DNA of 64,000 bases from Cerasibacillus quisquiliarum. Its GTDB lineage: Bacteria; Bacillota; Bacilli; Bacillales; Amphibacillaceae. The notes beneath the pieces were generated by a model, which made no database searches, was not told where the DNA came from, and worked only from the letters and a program-made list of their open reading frames with translations. How positions within the stretch are numbered: position 1 is the first letter of the stretch; every line of letters starts with the position of its first letter. The DNA lies in assembly GCF_014202495.1 (NCBI RefSeq), contig NZ_JACHHA010000001.1, positions 1 to 64,000 of the forward strand. Reading direction: 5' to 3'. The position numbers and the translations under genes are program-made. Positions 18,868 to 27,622 of this stretch are shown piece by piece.

Positions 18868-19080
18868 ATGAGTATTACAGAGCAGTACGATTCAATGCTT
18901 TCTAAGGTGCAAAAACTTTCCAGTTATGAAAAAGAAAAATTGTTAATGGATATCATTTTAGACATTTATTCGTCTCACGTTTTCGGGATGGAGTATACAG
19001 CAGAAATGCTTAATAAGTTAATTAATCAGTTTTTGGATAGAACGGAGGAATTAAGAAATGAAGCAAATCAAATTGCTTAA
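18868..19080 (+). CDS. Small helical phage protein
   Basis: 70 aa, helical and charged (VQKLSSYEKEKLLMDIILDI). It overlaps the SbcC-like gene by 23 nt, which suggests translational coupling and perhaps a joint role. No family recognised. Confidence 0.6.
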   Translation: MSITEQYDSMLSKVQKLSSYEKEKLLMDIILDIYSSHVFGMEYTAEMLNKLINQFLDRTEELRNEANQIA

Positions 19081-21028
19081 TTTAAAGCTAACCAATTTTA
19101 AGGGTATCAAATCGTTCGAATTAAATGCTGATGGTCAAGACATTAAAGTGTACGGAGATAACGCTACAGGTAAAACAACAGTATTTGATTCATTTGTGTG
19201 GCTGTTGTTCGGCAAGGACAGTCAAAACTCAACACAGTTTGAAATTAAGACGCTTGTAGATGGAAAGCCAGTCCATAAGCTTAATCATGAAGTAGAAGCA
19301 ACTCTTTCTGTAGATGGTCAAGAGTTGACACTAAAGAAAGTGTTTAAAGAAAAATGGACTAAGAAACGTGGATCAGTAACCGAGTCGTTCAGTGGTCATA
19401 CAACTGATTATTATATCGACGGTGTTCCAAGCAAAAAGAAAGAGTATGAAGGCAAAATAAGCGAAATCGTTGATGAAGAAGTATTTAAGTTACTGACAAA
19501 TCCAGCGCACTTCAACGAGCAACTTAAATGGCAGGACCGTAGAAAAACATTACTTGAAATTGCAGGTGATGTTACAGATGAAGAAGTTATTGCTTCCAAC
19601 GAATCACTTTCAAAACTAACAGAAATACTTGGCAATCGTTCGATTGATGATCATAAGAAAGTGATTGCTGCTAAGCGTAAAGAAATCAATCGAGAACTAG
19701 AAATGATTCCAGTAAGAGTTGATGAAATCAATCGAAATTTACCAGACGTGAACGGTTTAGATAAACAAGCGATAGAAATTAAGCTGAATGACTTATCCAA
19801 GCAAATAGACGCTAAAAATGAAGAAATAAACAACATTCGCAACGGTTCAGAAGTGAATGAAATTAAAAAGAAAATCAGTGACATTGATCTACAGATTGCA
19901 AATGTCCGTAACGAACATACTCAAAATGAACAGCAGGAGTTATTCAAGCTAAAGACTAGGCTACAGGAAGAAGAATCAAACCTAACCATATTGCGTAACG
20001 ATTTACGAAACAAAGAACAGCAAAAACAGATAAACGAATCACGAATTAAAGACTTTGAACAGCAGATGAACGAGTTAAGAAATAAATGGACGGAAGTTAA
20101 TGCTAAAGAATTTGATCATTCATCAAATTGCAAATGTCCTACTTGCGAACAGGATTTACCACAAGAACAGGTAGAAGAAGTCAAGCAACGTTTTAATTTG
20201 AACAAAGCAAATGAACTTGAGTCCATCAATAAAAAAGGTGTCGATCTTAAAAAGAAAACTGATGAATTGAAGCAAGAAAACGAACAGATTCAAAGAGAAA
20301 TCGACAAAACGACAGAAATCGGAAAGAAGAAAGCTAAAGATGTTGAACGGCTCAAAGAGAAGATTCAACATGCTGAATCAACTGTTAAACCAGTCGAAGA
20401 AAATGAGCAGTACATCAAGCTCCAGGAAGAAAAGCAAGCATTAGAAAAAAAGATTGAAGTATTACAACAATCAGTTGATGAATCAGTTCAAAAGGTCCAG
20501 CAAGAAGTTGCTTCGCTAAAAGAACAACAAAACGCTTTACAAATGGACCTTACCAAGCTACAGCAAACAGAACAATCGTTAAAACGAATCGCAGAACTTG
20601 AAGCACAAGAAAGGAAACTAGCACAAGAGTTTGAAGAACTAGAACATCAACTCTATTTAACAGAAGAATTTATCAGAACGAAGGTTGATCTACTAGAAGA
20701 AAAGATTAACAGCAAGTTTAAATATGCGAGATTCAAGCTATTTGAACAACAGATTAACGGTGGATTAAAAGAAGTATGTGAAACGACTTATGAAGGTATT
20801 CCATACAGCGGTGGTTTGAACAATGCTGCACGTATCAACGTTGGTTTAGACATCATCAATACACTATCTAAGCATTATGGAGTGTCTGCTCCAATCTTTG
20901 TTGATAACGCAGAATCAGTTACCAGCTTGATAGATATCGATGCACAGGTTATTAGCTTGATTGTAAGTGAACAAGATAAAAAATTACGAATCGAAACAGT
21001 AAATCAGAGCGAAAGCGAGGTGGCGTAA
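19058..21028 (+). CDS. SbcC/Rad50-like ATPase of the phage recombination module
   Basis: 656 aa with the full SMC-like plan: N-terminal Walker A (YGDNATGKTT, about 32-41) in an NFKGI context, two long coiled-coil arms, a zinc hook CPTC near residue 360, and a C-terminal lobe with SGGLNNAARINVGLDI as the signature-like region and PIFVDNAESVT as Walker B. By family it processes DNA ends with a nuclease partner; no SbcD-type nuclease is adjacent, but an MBL-fold protein lies two genes on. Confidence 0.88.
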   Translation: MKQIKLLNLKLTNFKGIKSFELNADGQDIKVYGDNATGKTTVFDSFVWLLFGKDSQNSTQFEIKTLVDGKPVHKLNHEVEATLSVDGQELTLKKVFKEKWTKKRGSVTESFSGHTTDYYIDGVPSKKKEYEGKISEIVDEEVFKLLTNPAHFNEQLKWQDRRKTLLEIAGDVTDEEVIASNESLSKLTEILGNRSIDDHKKVIAAKRKEINRELEMIPVRVDEINRNLPDVNGLDKQAIEIKLNDLSKQIDAKNEEINNIRNGSEVNEIKKKISDIDLQIANVRNEHTQNEQQELFKLKTRLQEEESNLTILRNDLRNKEQQKQINESRIKDFEQQMNELRNKWTEVNAKEFDHSSNCKCPTCEQDLPQEQVEEVKQRFNLNKANELESINKKGVDLKKKTDELKQENEQIQREIDKTTEIGKKKAKDVERLKEKIQHAESTVKPVEENEQYIKLQEEKQALEKKIEVLQQSVDESVQKVQQEVASLKEQQNALQMDLTKLQQTEQSLKRIAELEAQERKLAQEFEELEHQLYLTEEFIRTKVDLLEEKINSKFKYARFKLFEQQINGGLKEVCETTYEGIPYSGGLNNAARINVGLDIINTLSKHYGVSAPIFVDNAESVTSLIDIDAQVISLIVSEQDKKLRIETVNQSESEVA

Positions 21029-21235
21029 ATGGTACAAAAAATCGATAGAGCAAAGTCGTTTTGCTATGACAACGGAATAACGATGGATGAAATGGACAAA
21101 GTTTGGGGCAATGCTGTTAAATCAGGAAATCCAGTGATTAGTCAATTGGTCAGATCAGGGTGCACATGGCACGACTTAAATAAGCATTTATTACAAAAAA
21201 TTTATAACCAATTCAAGGAGGAAAACAAAAAATGA
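21029..21235 (+). CDS. Small phage protein between SbcC-like and recT
   Basis: 68 aa beginning directly after the previous stop and overlapping recT by 4 nt (ATGA). Helical, with SGCTWHDLNKHLL near its end. Its place suggests a role with the recombination genes; no family recognised. Confidence 0.6.
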   Translation: MVQKIDRAKSFCYDNGITMDEMDKVWGNAVKSGNPVISQLVRSGCTWHDLNKHLLQKIYNQFKEENKK

Positions 21236-22158
21236 GTAATCAAAACCAGTTAGCAATTATGAAAAAGAATGTAGTAGATGTTGTTGAAAATAAAGTTCGT
21301 GAGTTTCAAAAAGCAGGGGAAATTCATTTCCCTGCTAACTACTCACCTGATAACGCAATGAAATCAGCATGGTTGATTTTACAGGAAACAAAAGACAGAA
21401 ATAAGCGTCCAGTATTAGAGTCATGTACTAGAGACAGTATCGCAAACGCATTGTTAGACATGGTTGTTCAAGGGCTAAATCCAGCCAAGAAACAAGGGTA
21501 TTTTATTGCATATGGAAATACATTAGTTTTCCAACGTTCATATTTCGGTACTATGGCAGTGACAAAAAGGGTTACAGGTGCCAAAGAAATAAATGCAAAC
21601 GTGATCTATGAAGGCGATGAAGTTGATTATGAAATGGTTAACGGTAAGATCACTAATTTAAAACACAAGCAAAAGTTTGGAAACATCAATAAAGACAAGA
21701 TTATCGGTGCCTACTGCACAATTGTTCTCGATTCAAGCAATGTTTATCACGAGTTAATGACAATTGATGAAATTCGGCAAGCCTGGTCCAAATCTCAAAT
21801 GTGGGGCAAAGGTCAAACGGAAGAAAGAAAAGGATCTACACATGACGAATTTAGACAGGAAATGGCTAAGAAGACAGTAATCAATCGTGCTTGTAAGAGA
21901 TTTATTAATAGTTCAGATGATGGAAGTTTAGTTATTCAGCATTTCAATAGACAAGATGATGCAATCGTTGAAGCTGAAGCACAGCAAGAAATAGAAGAAA
22001 ACGCAAATAAGGAAACGCTTGATTTTGAAGAGGAAAATATTGAAGATGCGGAGTTTACAGAAGTCGAATCAGAACCAGAGCCACAACAACAGACTGAAAA
22101 AGCTGAACCAGAGCCACAGCAACAAGATATGTTCGCGAATGAAGGGCCTGCATTCTAA
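21232..22158 (+). CDS. recT: RecT-family single-strand annealing protein
   Basis: 308 aa. RecT anneals complementary single strands and promotes strand exchange in phage recombination. Typical segments: ANALLDMVVQGLNPAKKQGYFIAYG, here seen as MVVQGLNPAKKQ, then QRSYFGTMAVTKRV and RAWSK-like QAWSKSQMWGKG. The C-terminal 60 residues are a Glu/Gln-rich tail ending in QQQDMF, which resembles the beta-clamp-binding motif. The stop overlaps the next start (TAATG). Confidence 0.93.
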   Translation: MSNQNQLAIMKKNVVDVVENKVREFQKAGEIHFPANYSPDNAMKSAWLILQETKDRNKRPVLESCTRDSIANALLDMVVQGLNPAKKQGYFIAYGNTLVFQRSYFGTMAVTKRVTGAKEINANVIYEGDEVDYEMVNGKITNLKHKQKFGNINKDKIIGAYCTIVLDSSNVYHELMTIDEIRQAWSKSQMWGKGQTEERKGSTHDEFRQEMAKKTVINRACKRFINSSDDGSLVIQHFNRQDDAIVEAEAQQEIEENANKETLDFEEENIEDAEFTEVESEPEPQQQTEKAEPEPQQQDMFANEGPAF

Positions 22159-22859
22159 TGATCGAGATTAAAACATTAGCATCTGGAAGTTCGGGGAATT
22201 GCTACCACGTTACAGATGGTAGCACCCCACTACTCCTAGAATGCGGAATCAACTTTCGAGACATACAGATAGCATTAGATTTCAAAACTAGCAATCTAGC
22301 AGGTTGCTTGGTCAGTCATGAGCACAAGGATCATTCGAAAGGTATTAAAGACGTTTTAAAAGCAGGAATTGACGTTTATACGTCACAAGGAACAGCAGAA
22401 GCAGAAGGTATTAAACATCATAGATTGAAAGTTATTGAGCCTAAGAAGGCATTTCAAATCGGTACATGGAAGGTATTGTCCTTTGATGTTGAACATGACG
22501 TTAACGAGCCATTAGGATTCCTTTTTATGAATCAGCAAGGCGAAAAGCTTCTATTTGCAACGGACACGTACTATGTTCGTTATCGATTCAAAGGGCTTAC
22601 TCATATCATGGTCGAGTGTAATTATAGCATGGATATTCTAAATGAAAACATAGAAAGCGGACGTGTTCCACAGCTGATGAAAAAACGATTAGTTAAGTCG
22701 CATTTCAGCTTAGAGAACGTCAAGGAATTTCTTAAAGCGAATGATCTAAGTCGAGTGCAAGAAATTCATTTGATGCACTTATCGGATAGCAATTCAGATG
22801 AAGAACGCTTCAAGCGAGAAATACAAGAACTTACTGGTAAACCAGTTTATATAGCTTAA
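22158..22859 (+). CDS. Metallo-beta-lactamase-fold hydrolase, phage recombination module
   Basis: 233 aa. The zinc motif HxHxDH is intact as HEHKDH (54-59), and GSSGNCYHV at the N-terminus matches the YycJ/WalJ type of MBL-fold nucleases. Phage copies next to recT are thought to act as exonucleases in place of RecE; that role is inferred. Overlaps recT by one base. Confidence 0.85.
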   Translation: MIEIKTLASGSSGNCYHVTDGSTPLLLECGINFRDIQIALDFKTSNLAGCLVSHEHKDHSKGIKDVLKAGIDVYTSQGTAEAEGIKHHRLKVIEPKKAFQIGTWKVLSFDVEHDVNEPLGFLFMNQQGEKLLFATDTYYVRYRFKGLTHIMVECNYSMDILNENIESGRVPQLMKKRLVKSHFSLENVKEFLKANDLSRVQEIHLMHLSDSNSDEERFKREIQELTGKPVYIA

Positions 22860-22873
22860 AGGCGGTGGTTGGT

Positions 22874-23599
22874 GTGAGAAGTTTGCTAGTTGATGAATAT
22901 CCTTTGATAGTATTGCCATCACTTGCAAAAGAGATTGGTTTGAACGAAGCGATTATGCTGCAACAGATTCATTTTTGGTTAGGAAAGAAGAAACACTACA
23001 GGGATGGACGATATTGGATTTACAACACTTATGACGGATGGGTGGAACAGTTTCCGTTTTGGAGTAAATCAACAATAAGAAGAGCAATAACAAGTTTAGA
23101 AAAACAAAACTTACTTTTAGTGGGAAATTATAACAAAGCGGGATTCGATAATACAAAATGGTACACGATCAATTACCAACAAATAAAATCAGTGAGCAGA
23201 CCATCTGTTCAAAATGAGCAGACGGAGTGTTCAAAATGGACAGATGCACCTGTTCAAAATGAGCAGACCAATACCATAGACTACACAGAGACTAACAACA
23301 TAGAAAGTAGTAGTAAGGGAAATCCATTTCATTTTTATGAAACGAACTTTGGAGTGTTGAGCCCCTTCATTTCAGAAAGCATTAAACAATGGTGCAACGA
23401 TCTATCAGATGAATTAGTAATAGAATCTATGAAAATAGCTTTGAAAGAAGGTAAAAGATTTAACTATGCTGAAGGGATTCTTAAAAAGTGGCATTCAAAT
23501 AACATTAAAACATTGGAAGATGTTGAAGCTGCAGAAGTTGAATTTAAGAATAAACGTAAACCAAAAAAGGAAAAGGACATTGACTGGGATAATTTGTAG
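22874..23599 (+). CDS. DnaD-like phage replication initiation protein
   Basis: 241 aa from a GTG at 22874, preceded by AAAGGCGGTGG; a GTG three codons earlier is too close to it. The N-terminal winged helix region (EYPLIVLPSLAKEIGLNEAI, WSKSTIRRAITSLEK) is typical of replisome organisers, a polar linker follows, and a C-terminal DnaD-type domain (FNYAEGILKKWHSNNI) ends the protein. It is followed by a helicase loader and helicase, as in SPP1-like replication modules. Confidence 0.85.
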   Translation: MRSLLVDEYPLIVLPSLAKEIGLNEAIMLQQIHFWLGKKKHYRDGRYWIYNTYDGWVEQFPFWSKSTIRRAITSLEKQNLLLVGNYNKAGFDNTKWYTINYQQIKSVSRPSVQNEQTECSKWTDAPVQNEQTNTIDYTETNNIESSSKGNPFHFYETNFGVLSPFISESIKQWCNDLSDELVIESMKIALKEGKRFNYAEGILKKWHSNNIKTLEDVEAAEVEFKNKRKPKKEKDIDWDNL

Positions 23600-23610
23600 G
23601 GGGTGTTGAT

Positions 23611-23934
23611 ATGAATCGGGAACAAGTTAAGCAATTATTCAAGTTCTTAGTAAGTATATATCCAAACTTTGAAGTATCTAGTCACAAACTTGATGTGTGG
23701 ACCAGGATGATGAAAGATATGGACTTTAATCGAGTAATGGCAAAAGCAGAAACATACGTAACCGAAAATCGCTTTCCGCCGACAATCGCAGATTTATCAG
23801 CTTATGCACCAGATGAAAATAAACATTTAGAACAAATGAAGCAGTGGAAACGCGAAGCACAACAAGTGCCTGATGAAGTCAAACATCGATTTAGACAACA
23901 ACTCTTACAGCTAGTACAGGTGAAAAGGCAATGA
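23611..23934 (+). CDS. Helicase loader/inhibitor, G39P-like
   Basis: 107 aa, helical, directly upstream of and overlapping the helicase gene by 4 nt. The pattern FEVSSHKLDVWTRMMKDMDF and NRFPPTIADL matches the SPP1 G39P family, which delivers the G40P helicase to the origin. The C-terminus is basic and likely disordered. Confidence 0.75.
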   Translation: MNREQVKQLFKFLVSIYPNFEVSSHKLDVWTRMMKDMDFNRVMAKAETYVTENRFPPTIADLSAYAPDENKHLEQMKQWKREAQQVPDEVKHRFRQQLLQLVQVKRQ

Positions 23935-25244
23935 TGGAAAACAGGGAAGCGGAACAATCAGTTATCGGATCTGTGCTTATGGAAGGTGAACTATATAAGG
24001 ACTTAAGACTGGAACATAAGCATTTTGGTAGTATTATACACCAAAAAATATATCAAGCTATTGAACGAGTCGCAGATAAAGAGCAAAGCATTGACTTGGT
24101 AACAGTTACAACTGAACTAGCTGATGATATTAACAGCGTCGGTGGTGTCAGTTATCTTACGAATTTAGCAACGTCTATTCCAACAACAGCAAATTTAAGA
24201 CATTATGAATCAGCGGTATTTGAAGCGTACAGGAATAGAACAGCTAGACAGATTGCTTTACAGTATGCAGAAAATCCAAATGATGAAAGGCTACATGAGC
24301 TTATTGCGGAGTTAGAAACTCTGAAAGAAGTCGGTGTACAAGCACAAGAAAAAACATTAGTCGATCACTTATCTGAGATTGTCGATGATATGTCAGCATC
24401 ATCAGATGAACTTAATAATGGATTTAAAACAGGATTTACAGATTTCGACAACATGACAGGTGGTTTACAGCGTGGTGATTTAGTCATCATTGCCGCACGA
24501 CCATCTGTCGGTAAAACAGCTTTTTCGCTAAACATGGGATCGGGTCATTGTAAAAACGGTGGAACAACACATATTTTCAGCTTAGAAATGTTAGCTAAAC
24601 AGTTATTACAACGAATGATTTCATCAGAGGGACGCATAAACGGTCAAAAATGGCGTTCGATGGCATTTTCGACAGATGACTACAGCAAAGCCATGAGAGC
24701 GATAGGAATCATTTCGAATTGGAAACTAAACATATATGACCAGACCAGGACAATCAATGATATTAGAGCAATCGTAAGAAAAGCAGTTAATGACGCACCA
24801 GACGAAAAGCATCTTGTCATAATAGATTATTTGCAGCTAATGCAGACAACTGGAAGATATGAAAATCGAAACCTAGAAGTTGGATCAATGACAAGAGATT
24901 TGAAATTGTTAGCGATGGAATTAAATATTCCGATTGTAGTTTTATCACAGTTATCACGTGGAGTTGAGCAAAGACAAGATAAACGACCAATGCTGTCTGA
25001 TTTACGTGATTCAGGAAACATTGAGCAGGACGCCGATGTTGTTGGCTTTTTATATCGTGATGACTATTACGACAAGGAATCGGAAAAGCAGAACATCATT
25101 GAAATCATTCTTTCAAAACAACGTAACGGACCTACAGGAACAGTGGAACTAGCGTTTTTAAAGGAATACGGTGCATTTTTAAATCTTGACTATCGTTATT
25201 CGGAGGATGATGCAAATGCAAGAATTGGAACGGCAAGCCCTTGA
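23931..25244 (+). CDS. DnaB-family replicative helicase
   Basis: 437 aa hexameric 5'-3' helicase. It has an N-terminal domain (EAEQSVIGSVLME...GGVSYLTNL), a linker, and the RecA-like core with Walker A ARPSVGKTAF (189-198), Walker B VIIDYLQLM and LSQLSRGVEQR. Forms the replication unit with the DnaD-like protein and G39P-like loader; corresponds to SPP1 G40P. Confidence 0.95.
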   Translation: MMENREAEQSVIGSVLMEGELYKDLRLEHKHFGSIIHQKIYQAIERVADKEQSIDLVTVTTELADDINSVGGVSYLTNLATSIPTTANLRHYESAVFEAYRNRTARQIALQYAENPNDERLHELIAELETLKEVGVQAQEKTLVDHLSEIVDDMSASSDELNNGFKTGFTDFDNMTGGLQRGDLVIIAARPSVGKTAFSLNMGSGHCKNGGTTHIFSLEMLAKQLLQRMISSEGRINGQKWRSMAFSTDDYSKAMRAIGIISNWKLNIYDQTRTINDIRAIVRKAVNDAPDEKHLVIIDYLQLMQTTGRYENRNLEVGSMTRDLKLLAMELNIPIVVLSQLSRGVEQRQDKRPMLSDLRDSGNIEQDADVVGFLYRDDYYDKESEKQNIIEIILSKQRNGPTGTVELAFLKEYGAFLNLDYRYSEDDANARIGTASP

Positions 25245-25416
25245 AAAAGAGCAAGAAAAGGAAATGTGGAAGCAAGCCATTATCGATTTATTCAAAAGTA
25301 ACAGGCTAAGCGAAAGACAGCTTAGCCTTGGAATGGAAAAGATATTTCAGCTTGGACATAATGCGGGTCATTGTCGTGGGGAGATTCATAAGAAAAAAAT
25401 GGAGGAAACAGCATGA
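25216..25416 (+). CDS. Small phage protein, coiled-coil N-terminus
   Basis: 66 aa from the ATG at 25216, 9 nt after CGGAGG; overlaps the helicase end by 29 nt. Lys/Glu-rich first 20 residues, then a basic segment (FKSNRLSERQLSLGMEKIF). No family recognised. Confidence 0.55.
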   Translation: MQELERQALEKEQEKEMWKQAIIDLFKSNRLSERQLSLGMEKIFQLGHNAGHCRGEIHKKKMEETA

Positions 25417-25670
25417 GTGTGAATTTAAAAAAACAACCGAAGTTAAAGAGTCATGGATTGTTTACAGACTACACGATACTGCTTGAAAACCAAGAATTTA
25501 GGCATAAAAACGACGTTGTGAGAGAGGCAGCTACTTTATTTAATGCAGGCAAAGACGTGTCGCAGATTTCAAGACTTCTTAAACGCCCAAAAATGGAAGT
25601 CACATTGATGTTACTGCACCAAGCGACTAAAAGCAGAATTGATATTCAAGATTTAGTTAAAGGGTGGTGA
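25413..25670 (+). CDS. Phage protein with HTH-like segment
   Basis: 85 aa with a four-base overlap to the previous gene. The segment AGKDVSQISRLLKRPKMEVT looks like a helix-turn-helix of the sigma-region-4/Myb type. Function unknown. Confidence 0.55.
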   Translation: MSVNLKKQPKLKSHGLFTDYTILLENQEFRHKNDVVREAATLFNAGKDVSQISRLLKRPKMEVTLMLLHQATKSRIDIQDLVKGW

Positions 25671-25675
25671 ATCAA

Positions 25676-25846
25676 GTGAAAGAACAGTCAATCGTTCGCA
25701 AGATATACATTGAGCAACTAAATCAACTTGGTTATTACAACACAGAAGGTAAATCCAATCGACAACTAGCTATGATTCTAGCGGCTAAAACCGAATCACA
25801 AGCTAGAGAAGTTAATATAGCGAGTCCGGAAAATAGGTGGTTTTGA
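25676..25846 (+). CDS. Small phage protein (Fur-regulated-like HTH)
   Basis: 56 aa from a GTG at 25676, preceded by GGGTGGTG. The helical segment LNQLGYYNTEGKSNRQLAMI resembles small proteins found before resolvase genes in Bacillus phages. No firm family. Confidence 0.5.
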   Translation: MKEQSIVRKIYIEQLNQLGYYNTEGKSNRQLAMILAAKTESQAREVNIASPENRWF

Positions 25847-25860
25847 AAGGAGAAATTACC

Positions 25861-26013
25861 ATGACTAAACAAAAATCAAAACGCAGACGTGGACCATCGC
25901 CAGTGATTATACCAAGAGAAATAAACGAATGGATAAAACGTTCAAGTACAAACGCCAAAATTGAGAATTATCTAAAAGGCGGTGGCAGACGTGATTCATA
26001 CAAAAAGACGTAA
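25861..26013 (+). CDS. Small basic phage protein (50 aa)
   Basis: ATG follows GAAAGGAGAAATTACC. Very basic N-terminus (KQKSKRRRG), then IPREINEWIKRSS. It overlaps the next gene by 23 nt. Function unknown. Confidence 0.55.
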   Translation: MTKQKSKRRRGPSPVIIPREINEWIKRSSTNAKIENYLKGGGRRDSYKKT

Positions 26014-26197
26014 GAAATTGAGAAATCCACTGTTAATCAAAAGATACGAAGAAGGTTTCAAGGACGGAATCGAACATGCTGCTAATGTTATAGCAAAAAA
26101 TTTTGAAGGTATTGAGAACATTAAAGGGATCGGACCTAAGACAGCGGAGAAAATACGTGAGCATGTTTTTAAGAAAACGAAAGAGCGTTCGAGGTGA
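25991..26197 (+). CDS. Helix-hairpin-helix DNA-binding protein
   Basis: 68 aa from a GTG at 25991 preceded by AAAGGCGGTGG. The C-terminal half holds a clear HhH motif: IKGIGPKTAEKIREHV. HhH units bind the DNA backbone without sequence preference; the protein is too small for a nuclease and is probably an accessory of replication or recombination. Confidence 0.65.
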   Translation: MIHTKRRKKLRNPLLIKRYEEGFKDGIEHAANVIAKNFEGIENIKGIGPKTAEKIREHVFKKTKERSR

Positions 26198-26202
26198 TAT
26201 TG

Positions 26203-26460
26203 ATGGATAATGCACAAATGAATCTTTTTGGCGACAACTTAGTAATTGATGACAACACAAAGCTAAAAGACTTGTTAAAGCACACGAATCATATTGATAT
26301 AGAGCTTTTAAGCGATACAAGAGAGAAGGCATTGAGTAGGATTAAAAAGTTTGAGAAGTATGGAGAAATTAGAGAAGTAGATCATGTCGATAAGTGGTTT
26401 CAAATAAATTCGGAAAACCAAAAAATAAATGTGTTTTCTTATTATGAAAAAGGGGTTTAG
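26203..26460 (+). CDS. Small phage protein with beta-clamp-like motif
   Basis: 85 aa from the ATG at 26203 after GAGGTGATATTG. The first residues read MDNAQMNLFGD; QMNLF fits the bacterial sliding-clamp-binding pentapeptide (QxxLF). The rest is helical and charged. It may tether phage functions to the host DnaN clamp or interfere with it; this is inference from the motif. Confidence 0.6.
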   Translation: MDNAQMNLFGDNLVIDDNTKLKDLLKHTNHIDIELLSDTREKALSRIKKFEKYGEIREVDHVDKWFQINSENQKINVFSYYEKGV

Positions 26461-26463
26461 TGA

Positions 26464-26694
26464 ATGGAACAAGTTATCAACTGTTTACGTTGTAACAGAC
26501 GATTAAAAACTGTAAAAAGTCGAGAGTTAGGATTCGGTCCAGTTTGTTATAAAAAGCATTTGCAAGAACAAGCAGACAAGGAATTTAAGAAGAATCAGAC
26601 AACGATTGATGAGTATTTAGGGGATGAACACAATGCAACGAATGACAGCAAGGCAATATCGCAAAATGAGCAAAAGGCGTTCCAAGTATCGTAA
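26464..26694 (+). CDS. Zinc-ribbon protein (DUF6011-like)
   Basis: 76 aa. The motif CLRCNRRLKTVKSRELGFG followed by PVC gives three cysteines in the CxxC...GxGPxC pattern of DUF6011-type phage proteins. The C-terminal half is polar. It overlaps the downstream nuclease gene by 62 nt in another frame. Confidence 0.65.
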   Translation: MEQVINCLRCNRRLKTVKSRELGFGPVCYKKHLQEQADKEFKKNQTTIDEYLGDEHNATNDSKAISQNEQKAFQVS

Positions 26695-27034
26695 CAAAAA
26701 GGTTCAGTTAGATGGTCATACGTTCGATTCAAAGGCAGAAGCGAGATATTACCAAGAATTAAAATTAATGGAGCGAGCGGGAGAAATATTATTCTTCCGC
26801 CTGCAACCTAGATATAGATTGCTAGATGGGTTTGAAAAGCATGGCAAAAAACATCGAGCCATCGACTACATAGCAGATTTTGAAATACATCACAAGGACG
26901 GCTCTATCGAGGTTGTGGACATAAAAGGCTATAAGACGGATGTGTTCCGTATCAAGGAAAAAATGTTTAACAAGAAGTATCCGCATAAGTTAAGTATTTT
27001 GAAACTCGAAAAAGGGAGGTTTGTGGAGATATGA
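26633..27034 (+). CDS. DUF1064 phage endonuclease-like protein
   Basis: 133 aa from the ATG at 26633, preceded by AGGGGATGAACACA. Restriction-endonuclease-like core: FDSKAEARYYQEL, then YIADFEIHHKDG and EVVDIKGYKT, which supplies the D...ExK type catalytic residues. DUF1064 proteins are thought to be Holliday-junction-resolvase-like nucleases in Gram-positive phages. Confidence 0.8.
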   Translation: MQRMTARQYRKMSKRRSKYRNKKVQLDGHTFDSKAEARYYQELKLMERAGEILFFRLQPRYRLLDGFEKHGKKHRAIDYIADFEIHHKDGSIEVVDIKGYKTDVFRIKEKMFNKKYPHKLSILKLEKGRFVEI

Positions 27035-27201
27035 CAACACTCGAAAAAGCAATCGCTTGGAGAGATAAATTAACCAAAATAGTTTCACATGCTAACGATC
27101 CGAACTATGTAATCGAAAAAATCGAAATACTAGATTACTTGATAGAAAACACAAAAGAAAACGAGTCGCACATGCCAAAACGAGCGGAAGTGAGTGAATG
27201 A
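27031..27201 (+). CDS. Small phage protein (56 aa)
   Basis: ATG overlaps the previous stop (ATGA) and follows GGGAGGTTTGTGGAGAT. Helical, acidic (EKIEILDYLIENTKEN). Too short for most gene finders; kept because of tight coupling on both sides. Function unknown. Confidence 0.5.
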   Translation: MTTLEKAIAWRDKLTKIVSHANDPNYVIEKIEILDYLIENTKENESHMPKRAEVSE

Positions 27202-27329
27202 GAGGACGTAAGCGAATCTGGATGTTGCTATATCGGTATGAAGAAGGCCACAAGGTGTGGCTGTACGAGCCATTACGAAAATACGAGATTACGGCTAGGT
27301 TACGTGATGGCTGGAAGATTGTCACATAA
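27198..27329 (+). CDS. Small basic phage protein (43 aa)
   Basis: Starts in an ATGA overlap with the previous stop. Basic and aromatic (MRGRKRIWMLLYRYEEG, ARLRDGWKIVT). Function unknown; support is the coupling and codon usage. Confidence 0.45.
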   Translation: MRGRKRIWMLLYRYEEGHKVWLYEPLRKYEITARLRDGWKIVT

Positions 27330-27438
27330 AAGCAAAATAAAGCGATTCTAGCGATTTTATTATAAAGATGATTAAAGATACTAGATTCAACTAAAAAACG
27401 ACAGGCGGAAAGAATTGCCTATAAATTGGGGTGATTTT

Positions 27439-27507
27439 ATGGCGATTGCAATGGTGATTGTGTTTATTATCTTAGTTTTTCTAGGTTTGACGACAGAGGA
27501 GTGGTAA
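27439..27507 (+). CDS. Tiny membrane protein (22 aa)
   Basis: GGGGTGATTTT precedes the ATG. One hydrophobic helix (AIAMVIVFIILVFLGL) with TTEEW at the end. Followed one base later by another small membrane gene. Confidence 0.4.
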   Translation: MAIAMVIVFIILVFLGLTTEEW

Positions 27508-27508
27508 T

Positions 27509-27622
27509 ATGACGGTTTTATTGACGATTTTAGGAATTTTGTATGTTTCAGCATTGATCGGATTTAGAAAAGCGTACATCAGACGTAGGCAAGAGATAGA
27601 AAGGAACGATTATTATGACTGA
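27509..27622 (+). CDS. Tiny membrane protein (37 aa)
   Basis: A frame with an N-terminal hydrophobic helix (LLTILGILYVSALIGF) and a basic tail (RKAYIRRRQEIE). It follows GAGGAGTGGTAAT and overlaps the next gene by 8 nt. Confidence 0.45.
   Translation: MTVLLTILGILYVSALIGFRKAYIRRRQEIERNDYYD

Noticed and set aside
18768-18905. 45-codon frame starting MPVVAATGKGKC inside the hairpin region
   Set aside because: ATG is 14 nt from the nearest AGGAGG, lies in a hairpin, and the frame overlaps the next gene. An overlapping 68-codon frame (18637-18843) is no better.
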